DNA of 64,000 bases from Fratercula arctica. Taxonomy: Eukaryota > Chordata > Aves > Charadriiformes > Alcidae. Of the stretch, positions 10,240 through 19,250 are shown piece by piece (position 1 is the stretch's first letter; every line of letters starts with the position of its first letter). The notes beneath the pieces are model-generated. The model searched no databases. It was given only the letters and a program-made list of their open reading frames with translations, and had not been told where the DNA came from. The position numbers were made by a program, and so were the translations under genes. Location: the NCBI GenBank assembly GCA_947846985.1, contig CANTUZ010000025.1, forward strand, positions 15,312,100-15,376,099, read 5' to 3'.

Positions 10240-10255
10240 ATCAAAGAGGAGGGAT
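10240..10255 (+). other. Polypurine tract of class I provirus
   Basis: An AG-rich run (AAAGAGGAGGGA core) ends one or two bases before the TG of the 3-prime LTR, the expected primer site for plus-strand DNA synthesis. Confidence 0.85.
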
Positions 10256-10778
10256 TGTAAGAAAAATCTAAGTATTGTTTTTGCAGAGGAACAACTTGGC
10301 CAGTCTGAAATAATGTAGCTAAAGAATGATTAACAACACAAAGGCTGATCAAGAGACATGCAAGCATACTCATCCCTTAGACAAAGGAGAAACCAGTCTA
10401 TGCCGGATCGGGAGTTTAACGGGAGGATGAATGTTTAACTGAGACCAGCTACCGTGGGCAATAATACCAAAAAAGGGAAGAAATAAACAGGTGAAGTAAG
10501 GGGTTTAGGAGGGATGATGGGGAGAAGTAAACAGGGGCGGGACGAACGGAAGTAGTTTTAGGCGAATCGGATAGGCTGTAAACCCTGGAGTACCTAGCCA
10601 ATGGGGAAACAGGGGAGGGAAATTTCAGCCGGGGATAGGAAATAAAAAGAAGTTATTTTGGGACCTCAGGTGTGCCTACCTGCTAGGACACCCGTTCTTG
10701 CAAGAATGTCTAAATAAAATGTGCTTTGTATTGATCATTGCCTGAGCCATTGTTATTGGATAAGGAGCGTTTCTCACA
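10256..10778 (+). mobile_element. 3-prime LTR of class I provirus
   Basis: This 523-bp copy of the LTR at 4039-4561 differs by one base by eye (C at 10371). It is followed by TTAG (10779-10782), the right target duplication. It would supply the poly(A) signal for the proviral transcript. Confidence 0.95.
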
Positions 10779-10782
10779 TTAG

Positions 10783-11384
10783 GAATAAAATGGCAAGATG
10801 GACGTCGTCAGATCCCAATGGATGTGATCAACAATATAGCAGCTATGTCTCCACCAACTAGCAAAAAGGAAACACAAGCTTTCTTAGGCATTGTGGGTTT
10901 TTGGAGGATGCATATCCCAGATTACAGTCTGATTGTAAGCCCTCTGTATCAAGTAACCCGGAAGAAGAACGATTTTAAATGGGGTCCTGAGCAACGACAA
11001 GCTTTTGAACAAATCAAACAGGAAATAGTCCATGCAGTGGCCCTGGGGCCAGTCCGGGCAGGACAAGATGTTAAAAATGTGCTCTACACCGCAGCCGGGG
11101 AGAATGGCCCTACCTGGAGCCTCTGGCAGAAGGCACCAGGGGAGACCCGAGGTCGACCCCTAGGGTTTTGGAGTCGGGGATACAGAGGATCTGAAGCCCA
11201 CTACACTCCAACAGAAAAGGAGATATTGGCAGCATATGAAGGGGTTCGAGCTGCTTCGGAAGTGGTTGGTACAGAAGCGCAGCTCCTCTTAGCACCTCGA
11301 CTGCTGGTTCTGGGTTGGATGTTCAAAGAAAGGGTCCCCACCACACATCATGCAAATGATGCTACATGTAGTAAGTGGAAGTGA
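10783..11384 (+). pseudogene. pol: ERVL pol continued: RT thumb and connection
   Basis: Coding resumes immediately after the target duplication in the ERVL RT thumb, then the frame 10818-11384 covers the ETQAFLG...PLYQVT segment and the connection domain with AYEGVRA. It ends at a TGA at 11382-11384 just where the next frame (from 11375) begins, and a stretch of connection sequence seems to be missing at this join, so a small deletion with frameshift is likely. Homology across the provirus shows one original gene. Confidence 0.85.
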
Positions 11385-12640
11385 TAATGGACTGGCCAGA
11401 AGGCAAGGATTTTGGAATGTCACCAGAGGAGGAGGTGACGCGTGCGGAAGAGGCCCCACCATATAATAAACTGCCAGAAAATGAGAAGCAATATGCCCTG
11501 TTCACTGATGGGTCCTGCCGGATTGTGGGAAAGCATCGAAAGTGGAAGGCTGCTGTGTGGAGTCCTCCACGACAAGTTGCAGAAGCCAGTGAAGGACAAG
11601 GTGAATCGAGCCAGTGTGCAGAGGTGAAAGCCATTCAGCTGGCTTTGGACATTGCCGACCGAGAAAAATGGCCAGTCCTTTATCTCTACACTGACTCATG
11701 GATGGTGGCAAATGCTCTGTGGGGATGGTTACAGCAGTGGAAGCAGGGCAACTGGCAGCGCAGAGGCAAACCCATCTGGGCTGCTGAACTATGGCAAGGT
11801 ATTGCTGCCTGGATAGGGAATCTGGTTGTGAAAGTATGCCACGTAGATGCCCATGTACCGAAGAATTGGGCCATGGAGGAACATCAGAACAACCAGCAGG
11901 TGGATCAGGCTGCTAGGATTGAAGTGGCTCAAGTGGATCTGGACTGGCAACATAAGGGTGAACTATTCATAGCTCGATGGGCCCATGAGACCTCAGGCCA
12001 TCAAGGAAGAGATGCGACATATAGGTGGGCTCGTGACCGAGGGGTGGACTTGACCATGGACACTATTGCACAGGTCATCCATGAATGTGAGACATGCACT
12101 GCAATCAAGCAAGCCAAGCGTTTGAAGCCTCTTTGGTATGGAGGACGATGGTTGAAATATAAATATGGGGAGGCCTGGCAGATTGATTATATCACACTGC
12201 CACGAACCCGTCAAGGCAAGCGCTATGTGCTCACCATGGTGGAAGCAACCACTGGATGGCTGGAAACATACCCTGTGCCCCATGCCACTGCCCGGACCAC
12301 TATCCTGGGCCTTGAAAAGCAAGTCCTGTGGCAACATGGTACCCCAGAGAGAACTCAGTCGGACAACGGGACTCATTTCCGAAACAGCCTCATAGACGCC
12401 TGGGCCAAAGAGCATGGTATTGAGTGGGTATATCACATCCCCTATCACGCACCAGCCTCTGGGAAGATCGAACAGTACAATGGACTGTTAAAAACTACAC
12501 TGAGAGCAATGGGTGATGGGACTTTAAAACATTGGGATGCACATTTATCAAAGGCTACCTGGCTAGTTAACACCAGGGGAATCTACCAATCAGGCTGTCC
12601 CTGCCCAATCAAAACTTCCACGTACTGTAGAAGGGGATAA
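11375..12640 (+). pseudogene. pol: ERVL RNase H and integrase (long open part)
   Basis: The 421-codon frame holds two catalytic domains with all key residues visible. RNase H: Asp45 (TDGSC), Glu83, Asp107 (TDSW) and Asp177. Integrase: His204 and His209 with Cys238 and Cys241 for zinc, then the core with Asp271, Asp330 and Glu366, an exact D-D-35-E spacing. The frame fails at 12638-12640 because of a shift just before the C-terminal domain. This is the best preserved part of the ERVL. I treat it as a pseudogene because the upstream pol is broken. Confidence 0.85.
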
Positions 12641-12833
12641 AGTCCCCATAGTGCACATGAAGAATACGTTAGGGAAGACAGTCTGGGTTAGTCCTGCCTC
12701 AGGCAAAGGCAAACCCATCCATGGGATTGCTTTTGCCCAAGGACCTGGGTACACTTGGTGGGTGATGCGGCAGGATGGGGAAGTCCGATGTGTACCTCAT
12801 GGGGACTTGATTTTGGGTGAGAATAGCCAATGA
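12641..12833 (+). pseudogene. pol: ERVL integrase C-terminal domain
   Basis: The frame 12651-12833 encodes about 60 residues resembling the integrase C-terminal domain (GKTVWV, TWWVMRQDGEVRCVP). It ends at TGA, the natural end of ERVL pol. It is separated from the core by a frameshift near 12610-12640. Confidence 0.7.
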
Positions 12834-13370
12834 ATCAAATTGTGTGTTGTTAATTGCTAAGTAAGGCTGTCAGTGTATGTCCTCATTACTATAATTGCTA
12901 TCAGCTGTACTACAGTAAGAATCACCCAAATTAAGGACAGATGGACTTTGATTAAAAAATTGAGTAAAGCACAGCGGTGATGGGATCAGAACTGACCTCA
13001 GCAGCTGGCGCCCAGCAACTTCCTCAAGATCTACATCTTCAGCCCATGGACCGTGGGCATGAGCCGCACCGGATACACCAGCCGCAAGCTCCCGAAATAC
13101 AGCATGCAACAGTCCAGCACCGCACACCATCTCACCTGCCCTGAGAGACTGTTCTAACATATGGAGCCCAAAGCCATGAATTAAATGAACTCAACAGACA
13201 TTTCAGAGGGATGGCCCATAGACTAAGGGCATTATATCTGTATGAATATATTTATGTGTCTATATATATGTGTGTGTATATATATATATGACACGGGAAA
13301 GTGATGGCAATTCATTGGAACCTGTAAGATCTGGGCATGGCATAGATGGTATGGAATGAGGGGTGGATAA
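12834..13370 (+). other. ERVL 3-prime noncoding region with TA/TG microsatellite
   Basis: No env-like frame is visible, consistent with ERVL lacking env. A TATATG/TGTGTA simple repeat lies about 13251-13291. A purine run (GAATGAGGGGTGGA) at 13353-13368 directly before the LTR is the probable polypurine tract. Confidence 0.6.
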
Positions 13371-13685
13371 TGTCCTGGTTCCGGCGGGGATAGGGTTAAT
13401 TTTCCGCAGGCTCTGGCAGGGACACAGGTATTCCATCCCAGGTGAGCCATGCCCAATCTGAGGTGCTGGGGGAGGGGTCGGTGAGCAGCGGTTCCGTAAT
13501 TGTGTTTGTATATTCCTCTATCCATGTTATTGTTGTTTTTTTCTTGTTCCCTTTGCTGTTCTGTTAAACTGCCTTTGTCTCAACCCATGAGTTTTGCCTT
13601 TTTTTCCTCCACTTCTTATCATATTGGGGAAGCTCGAGAGAGCAGCACATGGTTCTTTGTTGCCGTCTGAGGCCAAACCATGACA
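13371..13685 (+). mobile_element. 3-prime LTR of plus-strand ERVL
   Basis: This 315-bp LTR begins TGTCCTGGTTCC and ends CATGACA. The R/U5 half aligns well with the minus-strand LTR at 769-1100, while U3 does not. The next five bases are CTCAG, presumably the right target duplication, whose left partner would lie outside the window. Confidence 0.85.
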
Positions 13686-14860
13686 CTCAGTCAACTCATC
13701 TTTAATGCTTTGCAGCGTGACATCTATTTTGTCTAATGGAATACGATTTTCATACACCAACTGGAAATTTAACCTTGGCCAAAAGTTATGATGTACATTA
13801 CAATACACTTTTATTATGTTACACTGTATTGTTGTTTTTTTAATCTATTACTAAGCCCCTAACAGTACGTCTGTGTCGATGAAACCCATCTGTCAAAAGC
13901 ACAGTAGGGACATTACTATGTTAATGTAGCTGGGTCTTCCTTTTGTGGAATTGGTGGCGGGAATTTAATATAATGCCCTAATATTCCAGCCAGAGGGAAA
14001 AAAATGTTTATGAAAATCCAAAGTCTAGCTGAATTTGGCTTTCTCCTCTCTCTTCCCAGTAAGATCTTATAGAGCTAATGATACAGTTTCTAATAAAAAA
14101 TAAAATAAAATACATGAGAGACTTGCACCAGGAAGACAGATAGGTCATTAATATCAGCACTGCTATCTTTTCTATATTACAATAATTTTTCAATAACCTA
14201 CATCTTTTTTTTAATGGGTGCCATTTTGGATTATTTCTTTATTAGTGTTTCTTATAAAATATGCACAAAGGTTGTAGATTTTTGGGAGAGGTGTGGGTGA
14301 GGAGGAGATTATTTATTACGGTTCTCAAACATCAGACAAAATCTATCCATGTAAATTGTCTTGCCTTAGACGCATTCTGTCATTATTTGTAAAATTAAGC
14401 CATTTGTCCCTGTGCAGAAAAGGGGCTAAAATTGAAGTAGCCACTGTGTGAACTGAAGTATCTACATAGCCCTCCCCTGGACAAGTTCCCAACCTGAGGA
14501 ACAAGCACCAGGAGGTTTGTCCCAGTGTGATGCGTGAAATGAAGGGTGTGTAGCTCTCTAAATCCAGATCACCAGCTGATTTCCTCCCCTTAAATTCCAA
14601 GGCACCATCTGTTGAAATCACAAAGGCCTCCACTGTCAGACTCACTGAGATGGAAAAATTGTTGTCATCTCCATCTCTGCAGATGGGGTTCTGAGGAGCA
14701 GAACAGCTTAGGGTGTGTTTGCACCAAAAAATTAAGGTATATTCACAGCATAAGGAAAGGCACATACATGCTGGTATGTTTCCTTAGCAGAGGTAATGGC
14801 AACAAGGAGCATATTACAGTGGAAAGTTTAGCATGGACAACAAGTATTTATGGCCCCCTC
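13686..14860. other. No recognised gene
   Basis: Single-copy-looking AT-rich DNA. On the minus strand a short protein-like stretch (13686-13764) abuts the ERVL LTR, discussed in findings. A 140-codon minus frame at 14343-14765 has no family I recognise and no codon or splice support. Confidence 0.4.
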
Positions 14861-15614
14861 TGTAAGAGATGGCCTGTAAATTCCCTGACAAGGGGCAGAA
14901 GGCCCTCCAAGCCTTCAATGGAATGCCTCAAACACTCGCAAGGAAATAAAGAATGCAGGCCTGACATTCAAAGAACTGATAAGGCTCAGGTGCCTGAAAG
15001 CGTGGGAGAACTGCCTTGTGAAGACAGGATAGTTCTGCCACTCATGTGGTGAGCTTGCTTGTTCTCAGTTCTCAAGGCCATTGTGTCCGATAAGTCACCT
15101 TTGCTTCATTATCTGGGAAATGCATATGAAAGCGCACACCCCTGCATATGCTAATGAAGATTGTAGAGATCATGCTAAACATGTATGACTATGGCACTTG
15201 TCTCTCCACCCAAATCATGCTACACGTCACCTGGGAGAAGGGAGAAACCTGAGACGAGGCTGTCCTCGGCAAGGCGGATGGACCATGCTAATTCAGCAAA
15301 CATAAAAGGGGAAAATAAGTGCTTCTAGAGAGAGGAACAAAGAAGATTGCGCCTGGGAAGATTTTTCCCAAGAAAGAAGATCATACCTGGGAAGCTTGAT
15401 ACGGTTTTGTATATACTGTATATATTTCATGTTTTTATTATTTTTTATTATTATTTATTTATTATTTTATTAACTTATTAATATTTTCATTAAAATAGTT
15501 TAGTTTTTTCTAAATTCATAAATCTCTTTATCTCTTCTTCTCCTCTCTTTAGAAAGAGAGGTGGGGGGGGAGCATCTGTCATTCTGATTGGCCGATCCGG
15601 CCCAAACCACAACA
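14861..15614 (+). mobile_element. Probable solo LTR, ERVL type
   Basis: The right half, from about 15370, closely matches the R/U5 half of the LTRs at 16007-16743 and 22879-23489: the GAAGCTTGATACGG block, the long T/A-rich run, the CATAAATCTC segment and the CCACAACA end at 15614. A TATA-like CATAAAAGG is near 15301. The left border is a guess from a TG at 14861 and a total length (754 bp) similar to the relatives. I find no clean target duplication, so the left border may be wrong. Confidence 0.5.
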
Positions 15615-15972
15615 GCTGTAGAGATGCACTGTGTGAAGGAGGATGTGAAATACTGTCACATGCCACTCATGGGCATGGCACAAGGAAGCAAAGATAAAGC
15701 ATACTATTTAGTAGTGGGAAGACTCTGAACACTGGCTTGTGAATCTTTTAAAACTCCCTACTAATCAACTGGGACCCATATGGCAGGTGACAGTGAAAGA
15801 AATGGCAGATATGGCAGGATCCCTTTGCTACTACTGAAGGTGGCAGGAAAAATAGATTATATGATGGGGTTTGTGGTTTTGCTTTGTTAGGGTTACTTTC
15901 TGCCAAAGTTTTACAACTTTTTAAAAATAAAGATTTGAAATATATTGATTCAGAATGTCCCCTCGATGTTTC
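15615..15972. other. No recognised gene
   Basis: About 360 bp of AT-rich DNA between a probable LTR and a CR1 3-prime end, with no feature that I can support. Confidence 0.4.
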
Positions 15973-17646
15973 ATGGAATCACAGAATCACAGAATAACAG
16001 GGGTTGTGTCCTGGTTTGAGGTAAAACAGAACCAGCTTTCTATTCAGTCATTTTACTTCTTAGCTAGGTCTCTTCTAACTCTCTGAAATCAACAGCATGT
16101 TGTGTCGAAAAAGGTTTGTTCTCAGAGTGATAAGACCAATGTTTACAGTTAGTGCCAGGGAATGGTATGCAGAGAGGCTCTTGCTTATACTTATTGCTAT
16201 AACAACCAAGGTCAGCTAACTTTGGTATTTGCCCCATTGGAGGGTCGTAAACGGAAAAGCATAGAGGGGTCCCACCTGCAGGGAGGAGTGAGTGGACAGG
16301 ACAGGTGACCCAAAATTGACCAACAGGGGTATTCCATCCCATCTGCCCCATGCTCAGTATAAAAGCTGAGGGATCAAAGGGACAACTCTCTTCCTTCAAT
16401 GGCTGATGTCAGAGGAGGACCCTGTCTGTTCACCTGCCTTTGATCCCGATGTGTGTGTTCCTGACTCCAGCTCTGGAATCCAGTTCCCACCCATCGCTGA
16501 GTCCAGTCTGGGACTTCCCCAGTGCCTGCCGGTGATGTCATCCTGGGAGCTTGATACGGTTTTGTATATACTGTATCTATTTCATTATTTTCCTTTTTAT
16601 TTTATTATTAATATTTCATTAAAGTAGTTTAGTTCCTTCTAAACTCATAAATCTCTTTATCTCTCCTCCTCCTCTCCATGTACGAGAGGCTGGTGGGGAG
16701 CATCTGTTGCCAGCCATTGGCCAATTTGGCCAAAAACACGACAGGTTGAAAGGGACCTCTGGAGATCATCTAGTCCAACCGCCCTGCCAGAGCAGGGTCA
16801 CCTAGAGCAGGTTGCACAGGAATGCGTCCAGGCAGGTTTTGAATGTCTCCAGAGACGGAGACTCCACCACCTCTCTGGGCAGCCTGTTCCACCCTCAAAG
16901 TAAAGAAGTTCTTCCTCATGTTTAGGTGGAACTTCCTATGTTCAAGTTTGTGCCACTCACTGGGCACCACTGAAAGAGCCTGTCCCCATCCTCCTGACAC
17001 CCACCCTTTAAGTATTTATAAGCATTGATAAGATCCCCCCTCAGTCGTCTTTTTTCCAGACTGAAGAGACCCAAATCCCTCAGCCTTTCTTCATAAGAGA
17101 GGTGTTCCAATCCCCTAATCATCTTTGTAGCCCTTTGCTGTACCCTCTCCAGCAGTTCCCTGTCCTTCTTGAACTGGGGAGCCCAGAACTGGACACAGTA
17201 CTCCAGGTGCAGCCTCACCAATGCAGAGTAGAGGGGGAGCATGACCTCCCTCGACCTGCTAGCCACACTCTTCTTGATGCACCCCAGGATGCCATTGGCC
17301 TTCTTGGCCACAAGGGCACATTGCTGCCTCATGGTCATCCTGTTGTCCACCAGGACTCCCAGGTCTCTTTCCACAGAGCTGCTCTCCAGCAGGTCAACCT
17401 CTAACCTGGTGCATGGGGTTATTCCTCCCCAGGTGCAGCACCCTACACTTGCCCTTGTTGAATTTCATAAGGTTTCTCTCCGCCCAACTCTCCAGCCTGT
17501 CTAGGTCTCTCCATATGGCGGCACAGCCTTCTGGTGTGTCAGCCACCCCTCCCAGCTTTGTGTCATCAGCAAACTTGCTGAGGGTGCACTCTGTCCCTTC
17601 ATCCAGGTCATTGATGAATATATTGAACATGACTGGACCCAGTACT
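15973..17646 (-). mobile_element. CR1 LINE, 5-prime truncated, split by a solo LTR
   Basis: Minus-strand CR1. Its 3-prime tail (repeats of the ATTCTGTG type) is at 15973-16006, and the body resumes at 16744 after a solo LTR. The coding part corresponds to ORF2 RT C-terminus (frames 16922-17374 and 17394-17646 on minus), including an intact FADD polymerase motif and the C-terminal [19 protein letters not shown] segment found in all CR1 copies here. It stops near 17646, where a plus-strand CR1 starts, so the border may be an insertion of one CR1 into the other. Confidence 0.85.
16007..16743 (+). mobile_element. Solo LTR, ERVL type
   Basis: A 737-bp LTR from TGTCCTGGTTTG to AACACGACA is flanked by an exact 5-bp duplication GGTTG (16002-16006 and 16744-16748). 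A TATA box TATAAAA is at 16358-16364. It has inserted into the 3-prime region of a CR1 and so postdates it. Solo LTRs arise by recombination between the two LTRs of a provirus. Confidence 0.95.
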
Positions 17647-17825
17647 GAGTGAATGCAGGCAAGTTTATGGTCGGGGCAGTGGGCAAACTCTCTCCTTGCC
17701 CACCTCGCCCCCCCCCTCCTGGTACCTCTGAACAACAGATATGAGGTTCTGGTTGAGGAAGGCCAGTCAAATGAGGATATGGATGATGGGCAATCTATAC
17801 CAGAGACGTCTCTACAGTCAGAAAG

Positions 17826-18374
17826 GTGTACCGCCCATATAATGACCACATCCACAAGGAAGAAAGAAGAGTTATAGTTGTTGGTGACTCCCTCCTGAGG
17901 GGAACAGAAGGTCCAATATGCCAGGTAGACCCTCCTCATAGGGAAGTCTGCTGTCTTCCTGGAGCCCGGGTTAAGGACATCACCAGGAAACTCCCTGGCT
18001 TGATACAGTCCTCAGACTATTACCCATTACTGATCTTCCATGTAGGTGGAGAGGAAGCTGTGACTCATAGACCAAGAGCAATCAAAGGGGACTTCAGGGC
18101 CTTGGGAAGGTTGGTGAGGGACTCTGGGGCACAGGTTAGTTTCTCCTCACTCCGTCCAGTTGCAGGCAGTGACATTGGAAGGAACAGACGGATCCAGTCC
18201 AATAATACATGGCTCCGTGGCTGGTGTTGCTGCCACAGTTTCAGGTTTTTTGATAATGGGACGGCCTACACAGCACCGGGCTTGCTGGCATCCAATGGGA
18301 GACACCTTTCTCAAAGGGGGAAGAGGGTCTTTGCCCAAGAGATTGTGGGGCTGATCAACAGGGCTTTAAACTAG
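17826..18374 (+). pseudogene. CR1 ORF1 esterase-like domain
   Basis: The frame shows a GDSL motif at residues 20-23 (VVGDSLLRG), the mark of the SGNH/GDSL esterase-like domain in CR1 ORF1, and a C-terminal HLSQRGKRVF segment of the same domain. The central block reads HVGGEE where an HVGTND-like motif is usual, and the C-terminal block has NGRH where DGxH is typical, so the catalytic Asp seems to be lost. The exact in vivo role of this domain is unsettled; RNA or membrane binding has been proposed for LINE ORF1 esterases. Upstream sequence 17653-17877 in other frames belongs to the same ORF1. Confidence 0.8.
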
Positions 18375-18558
18375 ATGTGAAGGGGGAGGGGGATGATAAT
18401 ATCAGGCTTGTCTGTGACAAGCTGTGGGATTACACATCAGGGTTAGAGGGACGGGGCGCTAGTAAGGGCCTTCAACTTGTTGCCCCAAGGCATGCTGGGG
18501 ACACTGCATCACAGCCAAAGTCTTATGGAGACGAGCCAGGGGCTCCTGAGGTAGTCTG

Positions 18559-19250
18559 AGTCAACAGGGAAACACCCATGAAAAAACCCAAGGGGTGCTC
18601 CTCTAAGAAGGTGTCACAGCCAACAGGCCAGCTGAAGTGCCTCTACATGAATGCATGCAGCATTGGCAACAAACAGGAGGAGTTGGAAGCTACCATGCTG
18701 CTGGAAAGCTACGACATAGTGGCCATTACTGAAACCTGGTGGGACAAATCCTATGACTGGAACATGGCTATCGATTGCTACAGGATGTTCAGGAGGGACA
18801 GGTGAGGAAGGAGGGGCAGAGGTGTTGCCCTCTATGTTAAGGAATGGATAGAGTGTGAAGAGATGTCCCTAAAGAATAGCCAAAAGGAAGTCGAAAGCTT
18901 ATGGGCAGGAATTAAGAGACTGAGGCAACAAGGGGAACCTTGTGGTTGGTGTCTACTACAGGCCGCCTGATCAAGGGGAACCTACTGATGAAGCCTTCTT
19001 CCTCCAGCTACAGGAGGCATCATGCTTAAAGGCTCTCGTCCTGCTGGGGGATTTCAACCACCCTGACATCTGCTGGAAAAGTAACACAGTGAGCTGTAGA
19101 CAATCCAGGAGGTTCCTGGAGTGCCTCAATGATAACTTCCTAAGACAGGAAATAGACAGCCCTACCCAAGGGGATGCCATACTAGACTTGATTTCAGTCT
19201 AGAAAGACTGAAAGACTAAGACTGGCAGGTGATCTTTGACCCCATGCAGA
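18559..19250 (+). pseudogene. CR1 ORF2 endonuclease (broken)
   Basis: An AP-endonuclease-like domain that nicks target DNA. Motifs seen: MNACSIGNKQEEL (catalytic Asn), AITETWWD (catalytic Glu), YYRPPDQ, and GDFNHPD (Asp and Asn). A TGA at 18803-18805, a stop before 18942 and frame changes near 19200 break it. The final SDH block is degraded. It lies about 180 bp after the ORF1 stop, the usual CR1 layout. Confidence 0.8.

Larger units (their letters stand above)
4039..10778 (+). mobile_element. Class I (gammaretrovirus-like) provirus, young but defective
   Basis: The provirus is 6,740 bp with 523-bp LTRs (4039-4561, 10256-10778), a TTAG duplication, a proline-type primer site, MA-only gag, truncated pol and a broken env. 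By eye the LTRs differ at one base only (T at 4154, C at 10371), so insertion was recent. The interior has a large gag-pro-RT deletion, several frameshifts and many stops. Such a copy cannot make its own Gag, protease or full RT and would need helpers. It sits inside an older ERVL RT gene, which dates the nesting order. Confidence 0.95.
1101..13685 (+). mobile_element. ERVL-type provirus, split by a class I ERV and lacking its 5-prime LTR here
   Basis: Gene order is gag (1101-2960), protease (2982-3449), RT (3516-4038), the remainder of RT, RNase H and integrase (10779-12833), a noncoding tail and a 3-prime LTR (13371-13685). No env is seen, as expected for ERVL (class III). The element is broken by frameshifts and stops and by a whole provirus at 4039-10778. 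Its left end is replaced by a minus-strand relative whose LTR ends at 1100. The original 5-prime LTR should lie left of the window if that relative is a nested insertion. Confidence 0.85.

Noticed and set aside
12834..13370. Possible env remnant after ERVL pol
   Set aside because: No signal peptide, cleavage site, CX6CC motif or membrane span; ERVL elements normally lack env.
14343..14765. 140-codon minus-strand frame
   Set aside because: No recognisable domain, no splice framework, partly within a region next to a probable LTR; length is compatible with chance.
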